A DNA stretch of 64,000 bases from Serratia marcescens subsp. marcescens ATCC 13880 (GTDB lineage Bacteria > Pseudomonadota > Gammaproteobacteria > Enterobacterales > Enterobacteriaceae). Below are positions 27,830 through 37,401 of this stretch, one piece after another. A model generated the notes under the pieces. It searched no databases. It was not told where the DNA came from and saw only the letters and a list, made by a program, of their open reading frames with translations. Made by a program: the position numbers and the translations under genes. Within the stretch, counting starts at the first letter, position 1; each line of letters begins with the position of its first letter. Where the stretch lies: positions 3,534,001 through 3,598,000 of the forward strand of contig NZ_CP071238.1 of assembly GCF_017299535.1 (NCBI RefSeq), written 5' to 3'.

Positions 27830-28603
27830 TCAGGCACGGCGAAAGCGTTCAGGGGTGGTGCCGGCGATCTGCTGGAACATGACGATAAAGGCCGACGCGG
27901 AGCTGTAGCCGACGTCCAACGCCACGTCCTGCACGGTTTTGCCCTGCTCGAGCAACGACACGGCATGCAGAAAACGCAGGCGCTGGCGCCACTCGCTGAA
28001 CGACATGCCCAGATCCTGCTGGCAGCGGCGCGACAGCGTGCGCTCGGTGGTGTAGACCCGCGCCGCCCACGTCGCCAGCGAGGTGTTGTCCGCCGGACAA
28101 TGCTCCAGCGCTTCCAGCACCGGCGCCAAAAATTTGTCGTCCGACGACGGCAGATAGGTTTGCTGACGCGGCGACAGGCGCAGCTGATCGATCAGCACCT
28201 GGCACAGGCGCAAATCCTCCTCCGCCTGCGGAATGTACTGCTTGCGCGCATAGAAATCCTCGGCGATGGCGCGGAAGATGGGCGTGACGCTCACCAGACA
28301 GGGGTCGGCCGGCATACCGGCGCACAGCGCCGGCGTGATGTCCACCATGCGGCACTGCGCCAGTCGCTGGTTGTAGCAGGAGTGTTCGATGCCCGCCGGC
28401 GCCCACAACACGAACTCCGGCGGCGCCAGAAAGCGCTGCCCGCCGATGCGCAGCACCATCACCCCGGCCTTGACCCACATCAACTGGCCCCAGGTGTGGC
28501 TGTGCGGCTGGAATTCGGTGCGCGCGTTAAACTCTTCGCAGCGGAACTGCACCGGGTTGGGCGCCGGGATCAGCGACTCGGGGAAATGGCGGATTTCTGG
28601 CAT
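27830..28603 (-). CDS. AraC-family transcriptional regulator
   Basis: A 257-residue regulator with an N-terminal cupin-like sensing domain ([18 protein letters not shown], residues about 34-51) and a C-terminal double helix-turn-helix ([19 protein letters not shown] near 177 and [20 protein letters not shown] near 226). It is divergent from the EamA permease at 28721, so it probably controls that gene; the effector is unknown. It lies 53 bases from pdxB. Confidence 0.9.
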   Translation of the reverse strand: MPEIRHFPESLIPAPNPVQFRCEEFNARTEFQPHSHTWGQLMWVKAGVMVLRIGGQRFLAPPEFVLWAPAGIEHSCYNQRLAQCRMVDITPALCAGMPADPCLVSVTPIFRAIAEDFYARKQYIPQAEEDLRLCQVLIDQLRLSPRQQTYLPSSDDKFLAPVLEALEHCPADNTSLATWAARVYTTERTLSRRCQQDLGMSFSEWRQRLRFLHAVSLLEQGKTVQDVALDVGYSSASAFIVMFQQIAGTTPERFRRA

Positions 28604-28720
28604 GGTTTCGTCCCGTGATTTGTCTTGTTTACGCCGATTTTTGTCTGGATATCGCTATATATGATAAACCGGACACGCGTAGACTAGCCAGCATGTTGGA
28701 CGTTATTGAGAATAATTATC

Positions 28721-29641
28721 ATGAATATGCTCTTCCCGCTGTTGGCCGTGCTGATTTGGTCGATTAACGCCGTCGTCAGCAAACTCTCCGCCACCGCCAT
28801 CGATCCGGCGGCCATTTCGCTCTACCGCTGGCTGCTGGCGCTGGTTGCCCTGACGCCGTTCGTGCTGCCGGGCGTGCTGCGCAATTGGGCGCAGGTGCGC
28901 GCCAACTGGTGGAAGTTGATGATCCTCGGCCTGCTGGGCATGGTGCTGTATCAAAGCCTGGCCTATTACGCGGCGCACAGCGTCAGCGCGCTGTTTATGG
29001 GCATCATCGTGTCGCTGATCCCGCTGCTGACCATCCTGATCAGCATCGTCCTGCTGCGCATTGCGCCGACCGTCGGCGTGCTGCTCGGCAGTATTCTCTC
29101 CTTCGGCGGTTTGATCTGGCTGGTCAGCGGCGGCCAGCCCGGCGTACTGCTGCAGCACGGTATCGGCAAGGGGGAATTGATGATGCTGCTCGCCACCGCC
29201 TCTTACGCGCTGTATGGCGTGTTGACCAAACGCTGGGCCATCGCGCTGCCGAACTGGCAATCGCTGTACGTGCAGATCCTGTTCGGCGTGCTGCTGCTGC
29301 TGCCTAATTTCCTGATGGCGCAGAATGTCGGCTTGAACGGCCATAACCTGCCGCTGGTGCTGTTCGCCGGCATTCCGGCTTCGATCATCGCCCCGTTCCT
29401 GTGGATCCAGGGCGTGATGCGCCTGGGCGCCAACACCGCCTCGATCTTCATGAACCTGGCGCCGGTGTTTACCGCCGCTATCGCCGTGCTGTTCCTGCAT
29501 GAGCAGTTGCACGGTTACCACCTGATCGGCGGCGGCATTACCCTGCTGGGCGTTATCCTGTCGCAGCGGCTGCGCACGCCGCTGACGCGTAAAGCCAAAG
29601 CCCCGGCGGCTGACGTCGAGTCCTGCAAAGAACAGGCTTAA
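28721..29641 (+). CDS. EamA-family (DMT) permease
   Basis: A 306-residue inner membrane protein with ten predicted helices in two EamA repeats. The first begins LFPLLAVLIWSINAVVSKL, and the second near residue 145 (GELMMLLATASYALYGVLTK). DMT members export amino acids or metabolites; this substrate is not predictable. The start is ATG at 28721; a TTG five codons earlier is also open. Its 3' end overlaps the convergent tctE by four bases. Confidence 0.88.
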   Translation: MNMLFPLLAVLIWSINAVVSKLSATAIDPAAISLYRWLLALVALTPFVLPGVLRNWAQVRANWWKLMILGLLGMVLYQSLAYYAAHSVSALFMGIIVSLIPLLTILISIVLLRIAPTVGVLLGSILSFGGLIWLVSGGQPGVLLQHGIGKGELMMLLATASYALYGVLTKRWAIALPNWQSLYVQILFGVLLLLPNFLMAQNVGLNGHNLPLVLFAGIPASIIAPFLWIQGVMRLGANTASIFMNLAPVFTAAIAVLFLHEQLHGYHLIGGGITLLGVILSQRLRTPLTRKAKAPAADVESCKEQA

Positions 29642-31056
29642 GGCAGCAACGTGAAACGCACCCGCACCAACAGGCCGCCCAGCGCGGCGGAGCTCAACAG
29701 CTCCGGGCGGGTGCCGTGATACGCGGTGATATCCTTCACCAGCGCCAGCCCCAGGCCGGCGCCCGGCTGATCGCCCACGTTGTCCAGCCGGTGAAACGGC
29801 TGCAGCGCCAGCGCCTTGTCCTGTAAGGCGATGCCGGGGCCGCTGTCTTCAATCTCCAGCACGCCTTCCCCCGTCTCCTTTTCCTGCGTGAGACGAGCGG
29901 TGACCACGCCCTGACGCGGCGTGTATTTCAACGCATTGTCCAACAGGTTGGCGCACAGTTCGGCCAACAGCAGCGGTTCCCCCGCCACTTGACACGCCGC
30001 TTCTCCTTCGAAACCGAGATCGATCTGTTTGCTGCGCGCCTGCGGCAAGCGGGAAAAACAGGCGTCGCGCAGCACCTGCGCCAGGTTGACCGGCTGCAGC
30101 TTGCGCTCGGCCTGGTGCTCGCTGGCCTTCAGGCGTGAGAGATACAGCAGGCGGTCGGTCAGTGCCACGGTATTGTCCAGCGTCGCGCTCATCGCCTGCA
30201 GGCTTTCGCGCCACTGCTGCGGCCGATCGCTGGCCAGCGCCACCCCGACCTGCGTCTTCAACACCGCCAGCGGCGTGCGCAGCTGGTGGGAAGCGTCGGC
30301 GCTGAAGCGTTCCTGACGCGCCACCATCAGCCGCAGCCGTTCGATATAGCGATTGAACGCCACCAGCAGCGGCTGCATCTCCGACCACGGCAATACCCGC
30401 GGCAAGGGCGTCAGCTCGCCCGGATCGCGCCGCAGCATGATGCCGGAGAGTTTACGCATCGGCTTCAACACCCGCTTGAGCAGCGCGAACGCCAGGATCA
30501 GGGTCAACACCACCACCGTGCCCTGGCTCAGCAGCGCCGCGATCATCATCTGCCGCGCCAGGTAACGGCGCGATTCCAGGGTTTCCGCCACCAAAATGGT
30601 CGCCATGCCGCTCACCCCCGACTCGTTGACCGGTTGAAACAGCGCCGCCACGCGGATCGGCCGGCCGAGGTATTCCGCATCATAAAAATGCACCAGCGCC
30701 GGGTAGAGCGTGGAGCGCGGGATATGGGGCGGCAGCGACGGCAAATCGTCATAGCCCGAGATGCTTTTTCCCTGCGGCGAAATCACCTCGTAATACAGCT
30801 GATCGTTCATGTTGCGCTCGAAGCTGTCGAGCACCACATAGGGCACATCGACCGCCAGCTTGCCTTCGCGCACCACCAGTCGCTCCGCCACGGTGCGCGC
30901 CGACGCCAGCAGCGTGCGATCGTAAGCCAATGTGGCGGCGCTCATGGCGCTGAAATAGTGGGTGTAGATAGAGATACCGCCCAACGCCAGCAGCGGCAGG
31001 CCAAAAAACAGCAGCAGTTGATAGAACAGCGAACGCGGCGCATTAAACCACCGCAT
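29638..31056 (-). CDS. tctE: Sensor histidine kinase TctE
   Basis: A 472-residue two-component sensor. Two membrane helices (about residues 12-33 and 170-193) flank a periplasmic sensor domain. A HAMP-like stretch follows, then the phospho-acceptor His257 in FSADASHQLRTPL, the N-box with Asn370/Asn374 (ELCANLLDNALKY), and G-boxes EDSGPGIA and GAGLGLALV. It resembles Salmonella TctE, which senses tricarboxylates and controls tctCBA. Its 5' end overlaps tctD by 14 bases. Confidence 0.92.
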   Translation of the reverse strand: MRWFNAPRSLFYQLLLFFGLPLLALGGISIYTHYFSAMSAATLAYDRTLLASARTVAERLVVREGKLAVDVPYVVLDSFERNMNDQLYYEVISPQGKSISGYDDLPSLPPHIPRSTLYPALVHFYDAEYLGRPIRVAALFQPVNESGVSGMATILVAETLESRRYLARQMMIAALLSQGTVVVLTLILAFALLKRVLKPMRKLSGIMLRRDPGELTPLPRVLPWSEMQPLLVAFNRYIERLRLMVARQERFSADASHQLRTPLAVLKTQVGVALASDRPQQWRESLQAMSATLDNTVALTDRLLYLSRLKASEHQAERKLQPVNLAQVLRDACFSRLPQARSKQIDLGFEGEAACQVAGEPLLLAELCANLLDNALKYTPRQGVVTARLTQEKETGEGVLEIEDSGPGIALQDKALALQPFHRLDNVGDQPGAGLGLALVKDITAYHGTRPELLSSAALGGLLVRVRFTLLP

Positions 31057-31717
31057 TGCAGAGCTCCAGGCTGTAGCCCAGACCGCGCAGCGTGACGATC
31101 GCCACGTCGCTGCCCTGCAGCTTTTTCCGCAGGCGGTGTACGTAAAGCTCGATGCTCTCGGGATTGGCCTCGTCGGACAGCGTAAACACCTGCTCGAACA
31201 GCTGTTGTTTGGCCACCGGGCGGCCGCGCCGATGCATCAGCGCGGTCAACACCGCCAATTCGCGCGGCGTCAGCGCCAGCGGCTTGCTCTCCAGCAGAAA
31301 ATAGCCTTCGTCATGGTAGGTCAACGCGCCGTACTGCAACGCCGGCTGCGGGGCGCCGACGCTGCGGCGCAGCAGCGCCCGAATACGCGCTTCCAGCTCG
31401 TCCAGTTCGAACGGCTTGGTGAGGTAATCGTCCGCCCCCAGATTCAGGCCCTTTACCCGATCGGCCACGTCGGTGCGCGCCGTCAGCAGCAACACCGGCA
31501 GATCCTGCCCGCGCTTGCGCAGGCGCGCCAGCAAATCCAGGCCGTTCAAACGCGGCAGCGCCACATCCAACACCGCCAGCGCATAACGCTCGTTGAGCAA
31601 CAGATGATCGGCCGCCACGCCGTCCGGGGCGACGTCGACGGCAAACCCGGCGCCGGTCAGCGCCTTTTGCAACCAGTGAGACAGCTCGGGGTGATCTTCA
31701 ACCAATAACAGTCGCAT
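31043..31717 (-). CDS. tctD: Response regulator TctD
   Basis: A 224-residue OmpR-family regulator. The receiver domain has the acidic pair at residues 7-8, phospho-acceptor Asp51, Thr79 and Lys101. The C-terminal winged helix includes LTPRELAVLTALMHRRGRPV and a wing ending RGLGYSLE. It is transcribed with tctE and away from tctCBA, the order known from Salmonella. It probably activates tctCBA on citrate or another tricarboxylate. Confidence 0.92.
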   Translation of the reverse strand: MRLLLVEDHPELSHWLQKALTGAGFAVDVAPDGVAADHLLLNERYALAVLDVALPRLNGLDLLARLRKRGQDLPVLLLTARTDVADRVKGLNLGADDYLTKPFELDELEARIRALLRRSVGAPQPALQYGALTYHDEGYFLLESKPLALTPRELAVLTALMHRRGRPVAKQQLFEQVFTLSDEANPESIELYVHRLRKKLQGSDVAIVTLRGLGYSLELCNAVV

Positions 31718-31884
31718 GTTCCCATTCCATTGATTTATCTGAACAACCTGGCTCCGACACGGCGTCCGTTAACAGGCTGATAACAGAGAATGGCATGGAA
31801 AATAAGGGGATAAAAGAGCGCCGCGCCGCCAGTTTTGGGAGCTGGCACACAATTATGCGTATGGAGCGCGATCGCAGGGCGGCG

Positions 31885-32214
31885 TCAGATCAGCGGAATG
31901 GGGCTATCGGCCACGGCAATGTCCAGCACCGAGCGCAGCTTGTCGGCGGTAAACGGTGCAGAAACCAACACGGAGCGATTGTTGACGGCAAATACCAGAT
32001 CGATGCCGGTCACGCAGGCGGTCATCTGGCAGGCATATCTTTCACCGGCGGCGTTGACGAAATGCAGCTCAAACACGCCAACCTCGGCGCGCAGTCGCTT
32101 CAAACGGCACTGCCCGGTTCCACCGACCATCTCCGCGTAGACCTCAGGCAACCGTTTAATCGCGCATACTTTGGCGCTGTCCCTGCCGCTAAACAATTTC
32201 CCTAACGAAAACAT
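31885..32214 (-). CDS. Unknown 109-residue protein between tctD and tctC
   Basis: I do not recognise this protein. It starts MFSLGKLFSGRDSAKVC, has no signal peptide and no clear membrane segment, and contains several Cys (FERYACQ-type stretch, TACVTG). Codon use has the same G/C-rich third positions as the neighbours on this strand. The ribosome site is weak (AGAGA, 11 bases before the ATG). It lies 167 bases upstream of tctD on the same strand and is divergent from tctC. It may be a small regulatory partner of the tct locus or a separate gene. Confidence 0.6.
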   Translation of the reverse strand: MFSLGKLFSGRDSAKVCAIKRLPEVYAEMVGGTGQCRLKRLRAEVGVFELHFVNAAGERYACQMTACVTGIDLVFAVNNRSVLVSAPFTADKLRSVLDIAVADSPIPLI

Positions 32215-32489
32215 ATCACTGCGTCTCTATTCATTTCACTGATCATGATTTTATCGCGAAAGCAAAACGGCAAACCTGATATTACGCAGGATTTTGGCCG
32301 GTTTTGCGCCCTGTTCCTGCCAGCATTTCTATGGTAGCGCACCCGTGATTCGCTAGCGACAAGAGACCCTAATCACAGACTGGAAACTTTTCCGGCCACT
32401 GAAAGGTAAATGAAAGGTTGTTGTTTTAACAATCCTGCAACCGCGCTCAGCGGGATTCACAACCAGAACAATACCGAGGGCAAGCCACA
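32215..32489. promoter_or_regulatory. Region upstream of tctC
   Basis: These 275 bases must hold the tctCBA promoter and any TctD sites. A near-palindrome TTGTT-TT-AACAA lies at 32421-32432, about 60 bases before tctC. I see no confident promoter pair and no other gene. Confidence 0.4.
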
Positions 32490-33470
32490 ATGAAAAAAAT
32501 AATGACCCGTACCTTGACCGCCGCCGCACTGTTGCTGGCGGCCTCTCAGGCCTTTGCCGTGGAAGCGCCCAAACGCACCGAATGCATTGCGCCGGCCAAG
32601 CCCGGCGGCGGCTTCGATTTGACCTGCAAGCTGATTCAGGTGTCGTTGCAGGACACCAAGGCCATCGATAAACCGATGCGCGTCACCTATATGCCCGGCG
32701 GCGTCGGCGCGGTGGCCTACAACGCCATCGTCGCACAGCGCCCGGCGGAGTTCGGCACCGTGGTGGCCTTCTCCGGCGGTTCGCTGCTCAATCTGGCTCA
32801 GGGCAAGTTCGGCCGCTATAACGTGGACGACGTGAAATGGCTGGCGGCGGTCGGAACCGACTACGGCATGATCGCGGTGCGCGCCGACTCGCCTTACAAA
32901 ACCCTGAAAGACCTGATGGACGCCTTCCAAAAAGATCCCAACAGCGTGGTGTTCGGCGCCGGCGCCTCCATCGGCAGCCAGGACTGGATGAAAACCGCGC
33001 TGCTGGCGCGCGAAGTCGGCGTGGATCCGCGCAAGATGCGCTATGTGGCGTTCGAAGGCGGCGGCGAGCCGGTCACCGCGCTGTTGGGCAACCATATTCA
33101 GGCGGTTTCCGGTGACCTGAGCGAGATGGTGCCTTACCTGCAGGGCGACAAAATCCGCGTGCTGGCGGTGTATGCCGAGCAACGTTTGCCGGGCCAGTTG
33201 GCCGACATTCCGACCGCCAAAGAACAGGGGTACAGCCTGGTGTGGCCGATCATTCGCGGCTTCTACGTCGGGCCGAAAGTCAGCGATGAAGAGTATCAGT
33301 GGTGGATCGACACCTTCCAGAAAATGATGGCAACAGACGAATTCAAGCAGCAGCGCGATCTGCGCGGCCTGTTCGAATTCAATATGACCGGCAAAGAGCT
33401 GGACGCCTACGTGAAGAATCAGGTTGCCCAATACCGTGAGCAGGCGAAAGTGTTCGGCCTGGCCAAATAA
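32490..33470 (+). CDS. tctC: Tripartite tricarboxylate transporter binding protein TctC
   Basis: A 326-residue periplasmic substrate-binding protein of the TTT (Bug) family. The signal peptide MKKIMTRTLTAAALLLAAS ends at AFA near residue 23. ECIAPAKPGGGFDLTCKL and the GAVAYN region form the typical ligand loops. It binds citrate-like tricarboxylates and passes them to TctAB. First gene of tctCBA; GAGGG lies about ten bases before the ATG. Confidence 0.94.
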   Translation: MKKIMTRTLTAAALLLAASQAFAVEAPKRTECIAPAKPGGGFDLTCKLIQVSLQDTKAIDKPMRVTYMPGGVGAVAYNAIVAQRPAEFGTVVAFSGGSLLNLAQGKFGRYNVDDVKWLAAVGTDYGMIAVRADSPYKTLKDLMDAFQKDPNSVVFGAGASIGSQDWMKTALLAREVGVDPRKMRYVAFEGGGEPVTALLGNHIQAVSGDLSEMVPYLQGDKIRVLAVYAEQRLPGQLADIPTAKEQGYSLVWPIIRGFYVGPKVSDEEYQWWIDTFQKMMATDEFKQQRDLRGLFEFNMTGKELDAYVKNQVAQYREQAKVFGLAK

Positions 33471-33485
33471 CCGCAGGGGAAAACC

Positions 33486-33917
33486 ATGAGCGATCGTATT
33501 TTTGCCGGCTTTTGGCTGCTGCTGTGTATCGGCGGGCTGTTCATCGGCTGGGGCATCCAGAGCGAATACAGCTATGAACCGCTGGGGCCGCGCCCGTTCC
33601 CGCTGGCGATCCTCAGCCTGATGGCGCTGTGCGCGGCCCTGTTGCTGCTGCGCCGCCCACAGGCGGTGGAATGGCCGCACCACAAGGTGCTGCAGCGGCT
33701 GCTGGTGCTGGTGATCACCCTGGTGCTGTATGCCTGGGGCTTTGAATGGCTGGGCTTTCCGCTGGCGACCGCGCTGCTGACGTTCAGCATCGGCCTGTTG
33801 TTTCAGGCCAGCCTGCCGGCGGCGGCCATCTCCGGCGTCGTCATGGGCGCAGCGCTGTACTACGCCTTTGACCAACTTCTCGATGTCACACTGCCGCTCG
33901 GCATCTGGCTGAGCTAA
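33486..33917 (+). CDS. tctB: Tripartite tricarboxylate transporter small membrane subunit TctB
   Basis: A 143-residue protein with four predicted membrane helices and a poorly conserved sequence, as usual for TctB. It links the binding protein to the large permease. It lies 15 bases after tctC and 11 before tctA; the AGGGG before its ATG is good. Confidence 0.92.
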   Translation: MSDRIFAGFWLLLCIGGLFIGWGIQSEYSYEPLGPRPFPLAILSLMALCAALLLLRRPQAVEWPHHKVLQRLLVLVITLVLYAWGFEWLGFPLATALLTFSIGLLFQASLPAAAISGVVMGAALYYAFDQLLDVTLPLGIWLS

Positions 33918-33928
33918 CGGGAGCGATG

Positions 33929-35446
33929 ATGGATACCTGGATGTATTTGACCCAAGGGTTTGAAGTGGCGCTGGTGCCGCAGAACCTGATTATCGCCCTG
34001 ATCGGCTGCTTCGTCGGCACCATCGTCGGCCTGTTGCCGGGGCTGGGGCCGATCAACGGCGTGGCGATCCTGCTGCCGCTGGCGTTCGCCCTCAAACTGC
34101 CGGCCGAATCGGCGCTGATCCTGCTGGCGACGGTGTATATCGGCTGCGAATACGGCGGGCGCATCTCGTCGATTCTGCTCAACGTGCCGGGCGACGCGGC
34201 GGCGATCATGACCGCGCTGGACGGCTACCCGATGGCGCAGCAGGGGCGCGCCGGCGTGGCGCTGTCCATCTCGGCGGTCAGCTCGTTCGTCGGCTCGATG
34301 ATCGCCATCGGCGGCATCATTCTGTTCGCGCCGCTGCTGGCCCGCTGGTCGCTGGCCTTCGGCCCGGCGGAATATTTCGCCCTGATGGTGTTCGCCATCG
34401 CCTGCCTCGGCAGCATGATGAGCCAGAACCCGCTAAAATCGCTGCTGGCGGCGCTGATCGGCCTGGGGCTGGCGACGGTGGGCGTCGACGCCAACACCGG
34501 CGTTTACCGCTTTACCTTCGACAGCGTGCATCTCTCCGACGGCGTGCAGTTTATCGTGGTGGTGATCGGCCTGTTCTCGGTCAGCGAAATCCTGCTGATG
34601 CTGGAAAGCACCAGCGCCGGGCAAAAACTGGTACGTAAAACCGGCCGGTTGCTGTTCAACCGCAAAGAGGCGGCGCAGTGCGCAGGCCCGACCCTGCGCT
34701 CGTCGGTGATCGGTTTCTTCGTCGGCATTCTGCCGGGCGCCGGCGCCACCATCGCCAGCGCGTTGACCTACATGACCGAGAAGAAAATCAGCGGCAACAG
34801 CGATACCTTCGGCAAGGGCGACATCCGCGGCGTGGCGGCGCCGGAAGCGGCCAACAACGCCTCGGCCTGCGGTTCGTTCATTCCGATGCTGACGCTGGGG
34901 GTGCCGGGTTCCGGCACCACGGCGGTGATGATGGGCGCGCTGACGCTGTACAACATCACCCCCGGCCCGGCGATGTTCACCGAACAGCCGGATATCGTCT
35001 GGGGGCTGATCGCCGCGCTGCTGATCGCTAACGTCATCCTGCTGATCATGAACCTGCCGCTGGTCGGCCTGTTCACCCGCATGCTGACCATCCCGCTGTG
35101 GTTCCTGGTACCGGCGATCGCCGCGGTGTCGGCGGTGGGGGTTTATGCGGTGCACAGCACCACCTTCGACCTGCTGTTGATGGTCGGGTTGGGCGTGTTC
35201 GGCTATATTCTGCGGAAAATGCATTTCCCGATGTCGCCGCTGATTCTGGGCTTTGTGCTGGGTGAGATGCTGGAACAAAACCTGCGCCGCGCGCTGTCGA
35301 TCAGCAACGGCGAGTTCGGCATTCTGTGGAGCAGCAGCATCGCGCAAACGCTGCTGCTGCTGGCGGTTGCGGTACTGGCGTTGCCGCCGCTGCTGCGCCT
35401 GATGCGCAAACGCCGCCAACCGGCGGCCGAGGCCAAGGCCGAATAA
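33929..35446 (+). CDS. tctA: Tripartite tricarboxylate transporter large permease TctA
   Basis: A 505-residue membrane protein with about twelve helices, close to Salmonella TctA (504). Family motifs are IVGLLPGLGPINGVAILLP near residue 33 and the matching GILPGAGATIASALTYM in the second half; GDIRGVAAPEAANNASACG is also typical. Sodium- or proton-driven uptake of citrate-type acids. Two ATGs are adjacent (33926 and 33929); the second has the better distance from GGGAG. Confidence 0.95.
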   Translation: MDTWMYLTQGFEVALVPQNLIIALIGCFVGTIVGLLPGLGPINGVAILLPLAFALKLPAESALILLATVYIGCEYGGRISSILLNVPGDAAAIMTALDGYPMAQQGRAGVALSISAVSSFVGSMIAIGGIILFAPLLARWSLAFGPAEYFALMVFAIACLGSMMSQNPLKSLLAALIGLGLATVGVDANTGVYRFTFDSVHLSDGVQFIVVVIGLFSVSEILLMLESTSAGQKLVRKTGRLLFNRKEAAQCAGPTLRSSVIGFFVGILPGAGATIASALTYMTEKKISGNSDTFGKGDIRGVAAPEAANNASACGSFIPMLTLGVPGSGTTAVMMGALTLYNITPGPAMFTEQPDIVWGLIAALLIANVILLIMNLPLVGLFTRMLTIPLWFLVPAIAAVSAVGVYAVHSTTFDLLLMVGLGVFGYILRKMHFPMSPLILGFVLGEMLEQNLRRALSISNGEFGILWSSSIAQTLLLLAVAVLALPPLLRLMRKRRQPAAEAKAE

Positions 35447-35452
35447 CGCGAA

Positions 35453-35475
35453 ACGGGCGGGGCTCCCCCGCCCGT
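35453..35475. terminator. Hairpin at the tctA 3' end
   Basis: ACGGGCGGGG-CTC-CCCCGCCCGT, a perfect ten-base stem with a three-base loop, six bases after the tctA stop. It is followed by GGTGTTT, so it is a moderate terminator. It also lies just beyond the convergent acetyltransferase gene. Confidence 0.75.
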
Positions 35476-35480
35476 GGTGT

Positions 35481-36110
35481 TTAACGGCGCAAGGCCGCAA
35501 TTCCCTTTTCCAGCGCCCCGATATCGTCATCGGCAAGCAGAGGCTGGATCACCGCAAAGTCCGCCTCGGACAAGTCATAGAGGCGCAACGCAAGCAACCG
35601 CGCGATGATTTCCGGCGTGAATCGCCAACGGATAAACGTCGCCGGGTTACCGCCGACGATGGCATAAGGTTCAACATCGCCGGCCACCACGCTGCCGGCG
35701 GCGACGATCGCCCCTTCGCCTATCGATACCCCCGGCATCAACATCGCCCGCATGCCAATCCAGCAACCGTCACCCAGCCGGGTATCGCCTTTGGGGCGGT
35801 ACGCCTGCTTGATGGTTGCCATAAACGGGTACAGGCTCAGCCAGTCGATGCGATGGGTGTGATTACCGCCCATCAGGATCACCGCTTCGGCCGCGATGCA
35901 CACGTAATCGCCGATCAGCAAACGGTCTATTTCGCCCAGCGGTTGCCATTGCCGGCTGACCGCGTCGCCGTGCAGATAGCGCACCACCGAGCGTTCGAAG
36001 CCGTTGTCCCAGCAGTCGCTGTAGTAGCTGTGGGTGCCTTTGACGATTATATTCGGGTTGGTCACCGTCTGATGCAGCAGCTCGGTTTTGGACCAGTGTT
36101 TTTCGGACAT
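35481..36110 (-). CDS. CatB/Vat-like xenobiotic O-acetyltransferase
   Basis: A 209-residue left-handed beta-helix (hexapeptide-repeat) acetyltransferase. Repeats such as LLIGDYVCIAAEAVILMGG and IGEGAIVAAGSVVAGDVEPY run through the middle, and GGNHTH with its catalytic-type His is present near residue 80. Relatives inactivate chloramphenicol or streptogramins, but many chromosomal members have other substrates, so resistance should not be assumed. The start is MSEKHWSKTEL at 36110 with AAGAG upstream; an extension to 36143 is open. It ends facing tctA. Confidence 0.85.
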   Translation of the reverse strand: MSEKHWSKTELLHQTVTNPNIIVKGTHSYYSDCWDNGFERSVVRYLHGDAVSRQWQPLGEIDRLLIGDYVCIAAEAVILMGGNHTHRIDWLSLYPFMATIKQAYRPKGDTRLGDGCWIGMRAMLMPGVSIGEGAIVAAGSVVAGDVEPYAIVGGNPATFIRWRFTPEIIARLLALRLYDLSEADFAVIQPLLADDDIGALEKGIAALRR

Positions 36111-36266
36111 GGCGTATTCTCTTGTTACGGGAATAAAAGCCACGGAACGGAGTGTCTGTGGCCGTGTTGTCGTTCACTCAACACGGCCATTCAAGCGATA
36201 AGCGCTCGTTTCAATCTCGGGTTATTCATCATTACCGCCTCTCTTGCGACGCGTAATGCTAACCGA

Positions 36267-37262
36267 TCACGCCTCGGCGGTCTTGCTTTTCAACAGCAGC
36301 ACCCCGCCCATCACCAACGCGCTGCCCAGCAGCTGCAGCTGATTCATGTTCTCCCCCAGCAGGAAATAGGCGATCACCGCGGTAAACACCAGCTCCAGCG
36401 ACAGGATCAGGTTGGCTACCGCCAGCGGCAGCGTTTTCAGGCTGATGTTATACAACCCGAAACCCAGCAGCGTCGGCCCGGCGGCCAACGCCAGCAGCAA
36501 CAGCCAGCCGCTCCACTGAATGCCCTGCGCGCTGTGCGACAGGAACCACAGATCGCCGGCCATGCCGTGGAACGCCGCCAACGGGAACGCCGTCAGCGCC
36601 GCATTGAACACCAGCTGATACAGCGCCGAAAACCCGAACACGTACAGGATGGTGTTCCACACCGGATAGCCGCGTTCGCTGGCCACCCGCCCGCCGAGGG
36701 TATACAGGGTATAACCGATGCCCGACAGCATCCCCACCAGCAGCCCCAGCAGATCGAAGTGGCTGTTCCCCATGCTGTCGCCGTTGCTGACCAGGAAGCA
36801 GCCGCCCAGGCTGATGGCGATCACCAGCAATTGGCGCAGCGTCAGGCGTTCGCTGTACATCACCCAGCCGAGGAATACGGTAAAGCCCACCGAACAGTAG
36901 GTCAGAATGGTCGCCACCGATGCGCCGTTCAGCGCCACCGACAGCGTCCACAGGCTGTTGAACAGCGCCAGCAGCAGCCCGTAAAGCGCGTAGAACAATA
37001 CCTGTTCACGGCGCAGGCGCGCCCACTGCGGTTTCACCAGTAACAACAGCGGCAACAGCACCAGCGCCACCAGCGCCGCGCGCCAGAACGCCAGCACGAA
37101 GGTCGGCAGGTGGTAATACTCGGTCAGCGCGCGGATGATGATGGCGGTAAAGGCCAGCAGCATGGCGCTGATCATGGCGATGACGTACCCCTGGCTGCTG
37201 CCCTGAAAGAGGCGCGCGCCGGGCAGCGCCGGCCGGGCGGAAACGCCTGACGGTAATGACAT
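36267..37262 (-). CDS. EamA-family (DMT) permease
   Basis: A 331-residue inner membrane protein with ten predicted helices in two EamA repeats (GYVIAMISAMLLAFTAIIIR near residue 24 and HFDLLGLLVGMLSGIGYTLY in the second half). It is divergent from a MocR-type regulator, an arrangement in which the regulator commonly controls the permease. The substrate may be a vitamin B6 form or an amino compound, which is only inference. The start is ATG at 37262 with GAGG six bases before; the extension to 37319 lacks a ribosome site. Confidence 0.88.
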   Translation of the reverse strand: MSLPSGVSARPALPGARLFQGSSQGYVIAMISAMLLAFTAIIIRALTEYYHLPTFVLAFWRAALVALVLLPLLLLVKPQWARLRREQVLFYALYGLLLALFNSLWTLSVALNGASVATILTYCSVGFTVFLGWVMYSERLTLRQLLVIAISLGGCFLVSNGDSMGNSHFDLLGLLVGMLSGIGYTLYTLGGRVASERGYPVWNTILYVFGFSALYQLVFNAALTAFPLAAFHGMAGDLWFLSHSAQGIQWSGWLLLLALAAGPTLLGFGLYNISLKTLPLAVANLILSLELVFTAVIAYFLLGENMNQLQLLGSALVMGGVLLLKSKTAEA

Positions 37263-37327
37263 GAGATCCTCGGAGAAATGGCGACATAAATACTCAGGCA
37301 CAGAGTGTAACGCGGCCATTTTTTCTC

Positions 37328-37354
37328 ACTATAGCCACTTTGCGGCGTTGTCAT
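37328..37354 (-). promoter_or_regulatory. Predicted promoter of the EamA permease gene
   Basis: On the minus strand a TATAGT -10 (37328-37333) has ATGACA as a possible -35 (37349-37354) at 15 bases spacing. The TATAGTGA block here is the inverted copy of the one used by the divergent mocR promoter. Confidence 0.45.
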
Positions 37355-37373
37355 GCAGGCCACTTTTCTGCGC

Positions 37374-37401
37374 TTGAAGCCCTGCTGACATGGGGTATAG
37401 T
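37374..37401 (+). promoter_or_regulatory. Predicted promoter of the mocR-type gene
   Basis: TTGAAG (37374-37379), 16 bases, TATAGT (37396-37401). The transcription start would be near 37408, giving a short leader of about 27 bases. Confidence 0.55.

Noticed and set aside
32457..33875. 472-codon open frame opposite tctC and tctB
   Set aside because: Shadow of two recognised transporter genes, with biased composition and no conserved motif.
35481..36110. Acquired antibiotic resistance gene
   Set aside because: The CatB/Vat-like acetyltransferase is chromosomal with host-like composition and no mobile element nearby; family membership alone does not show resistance.
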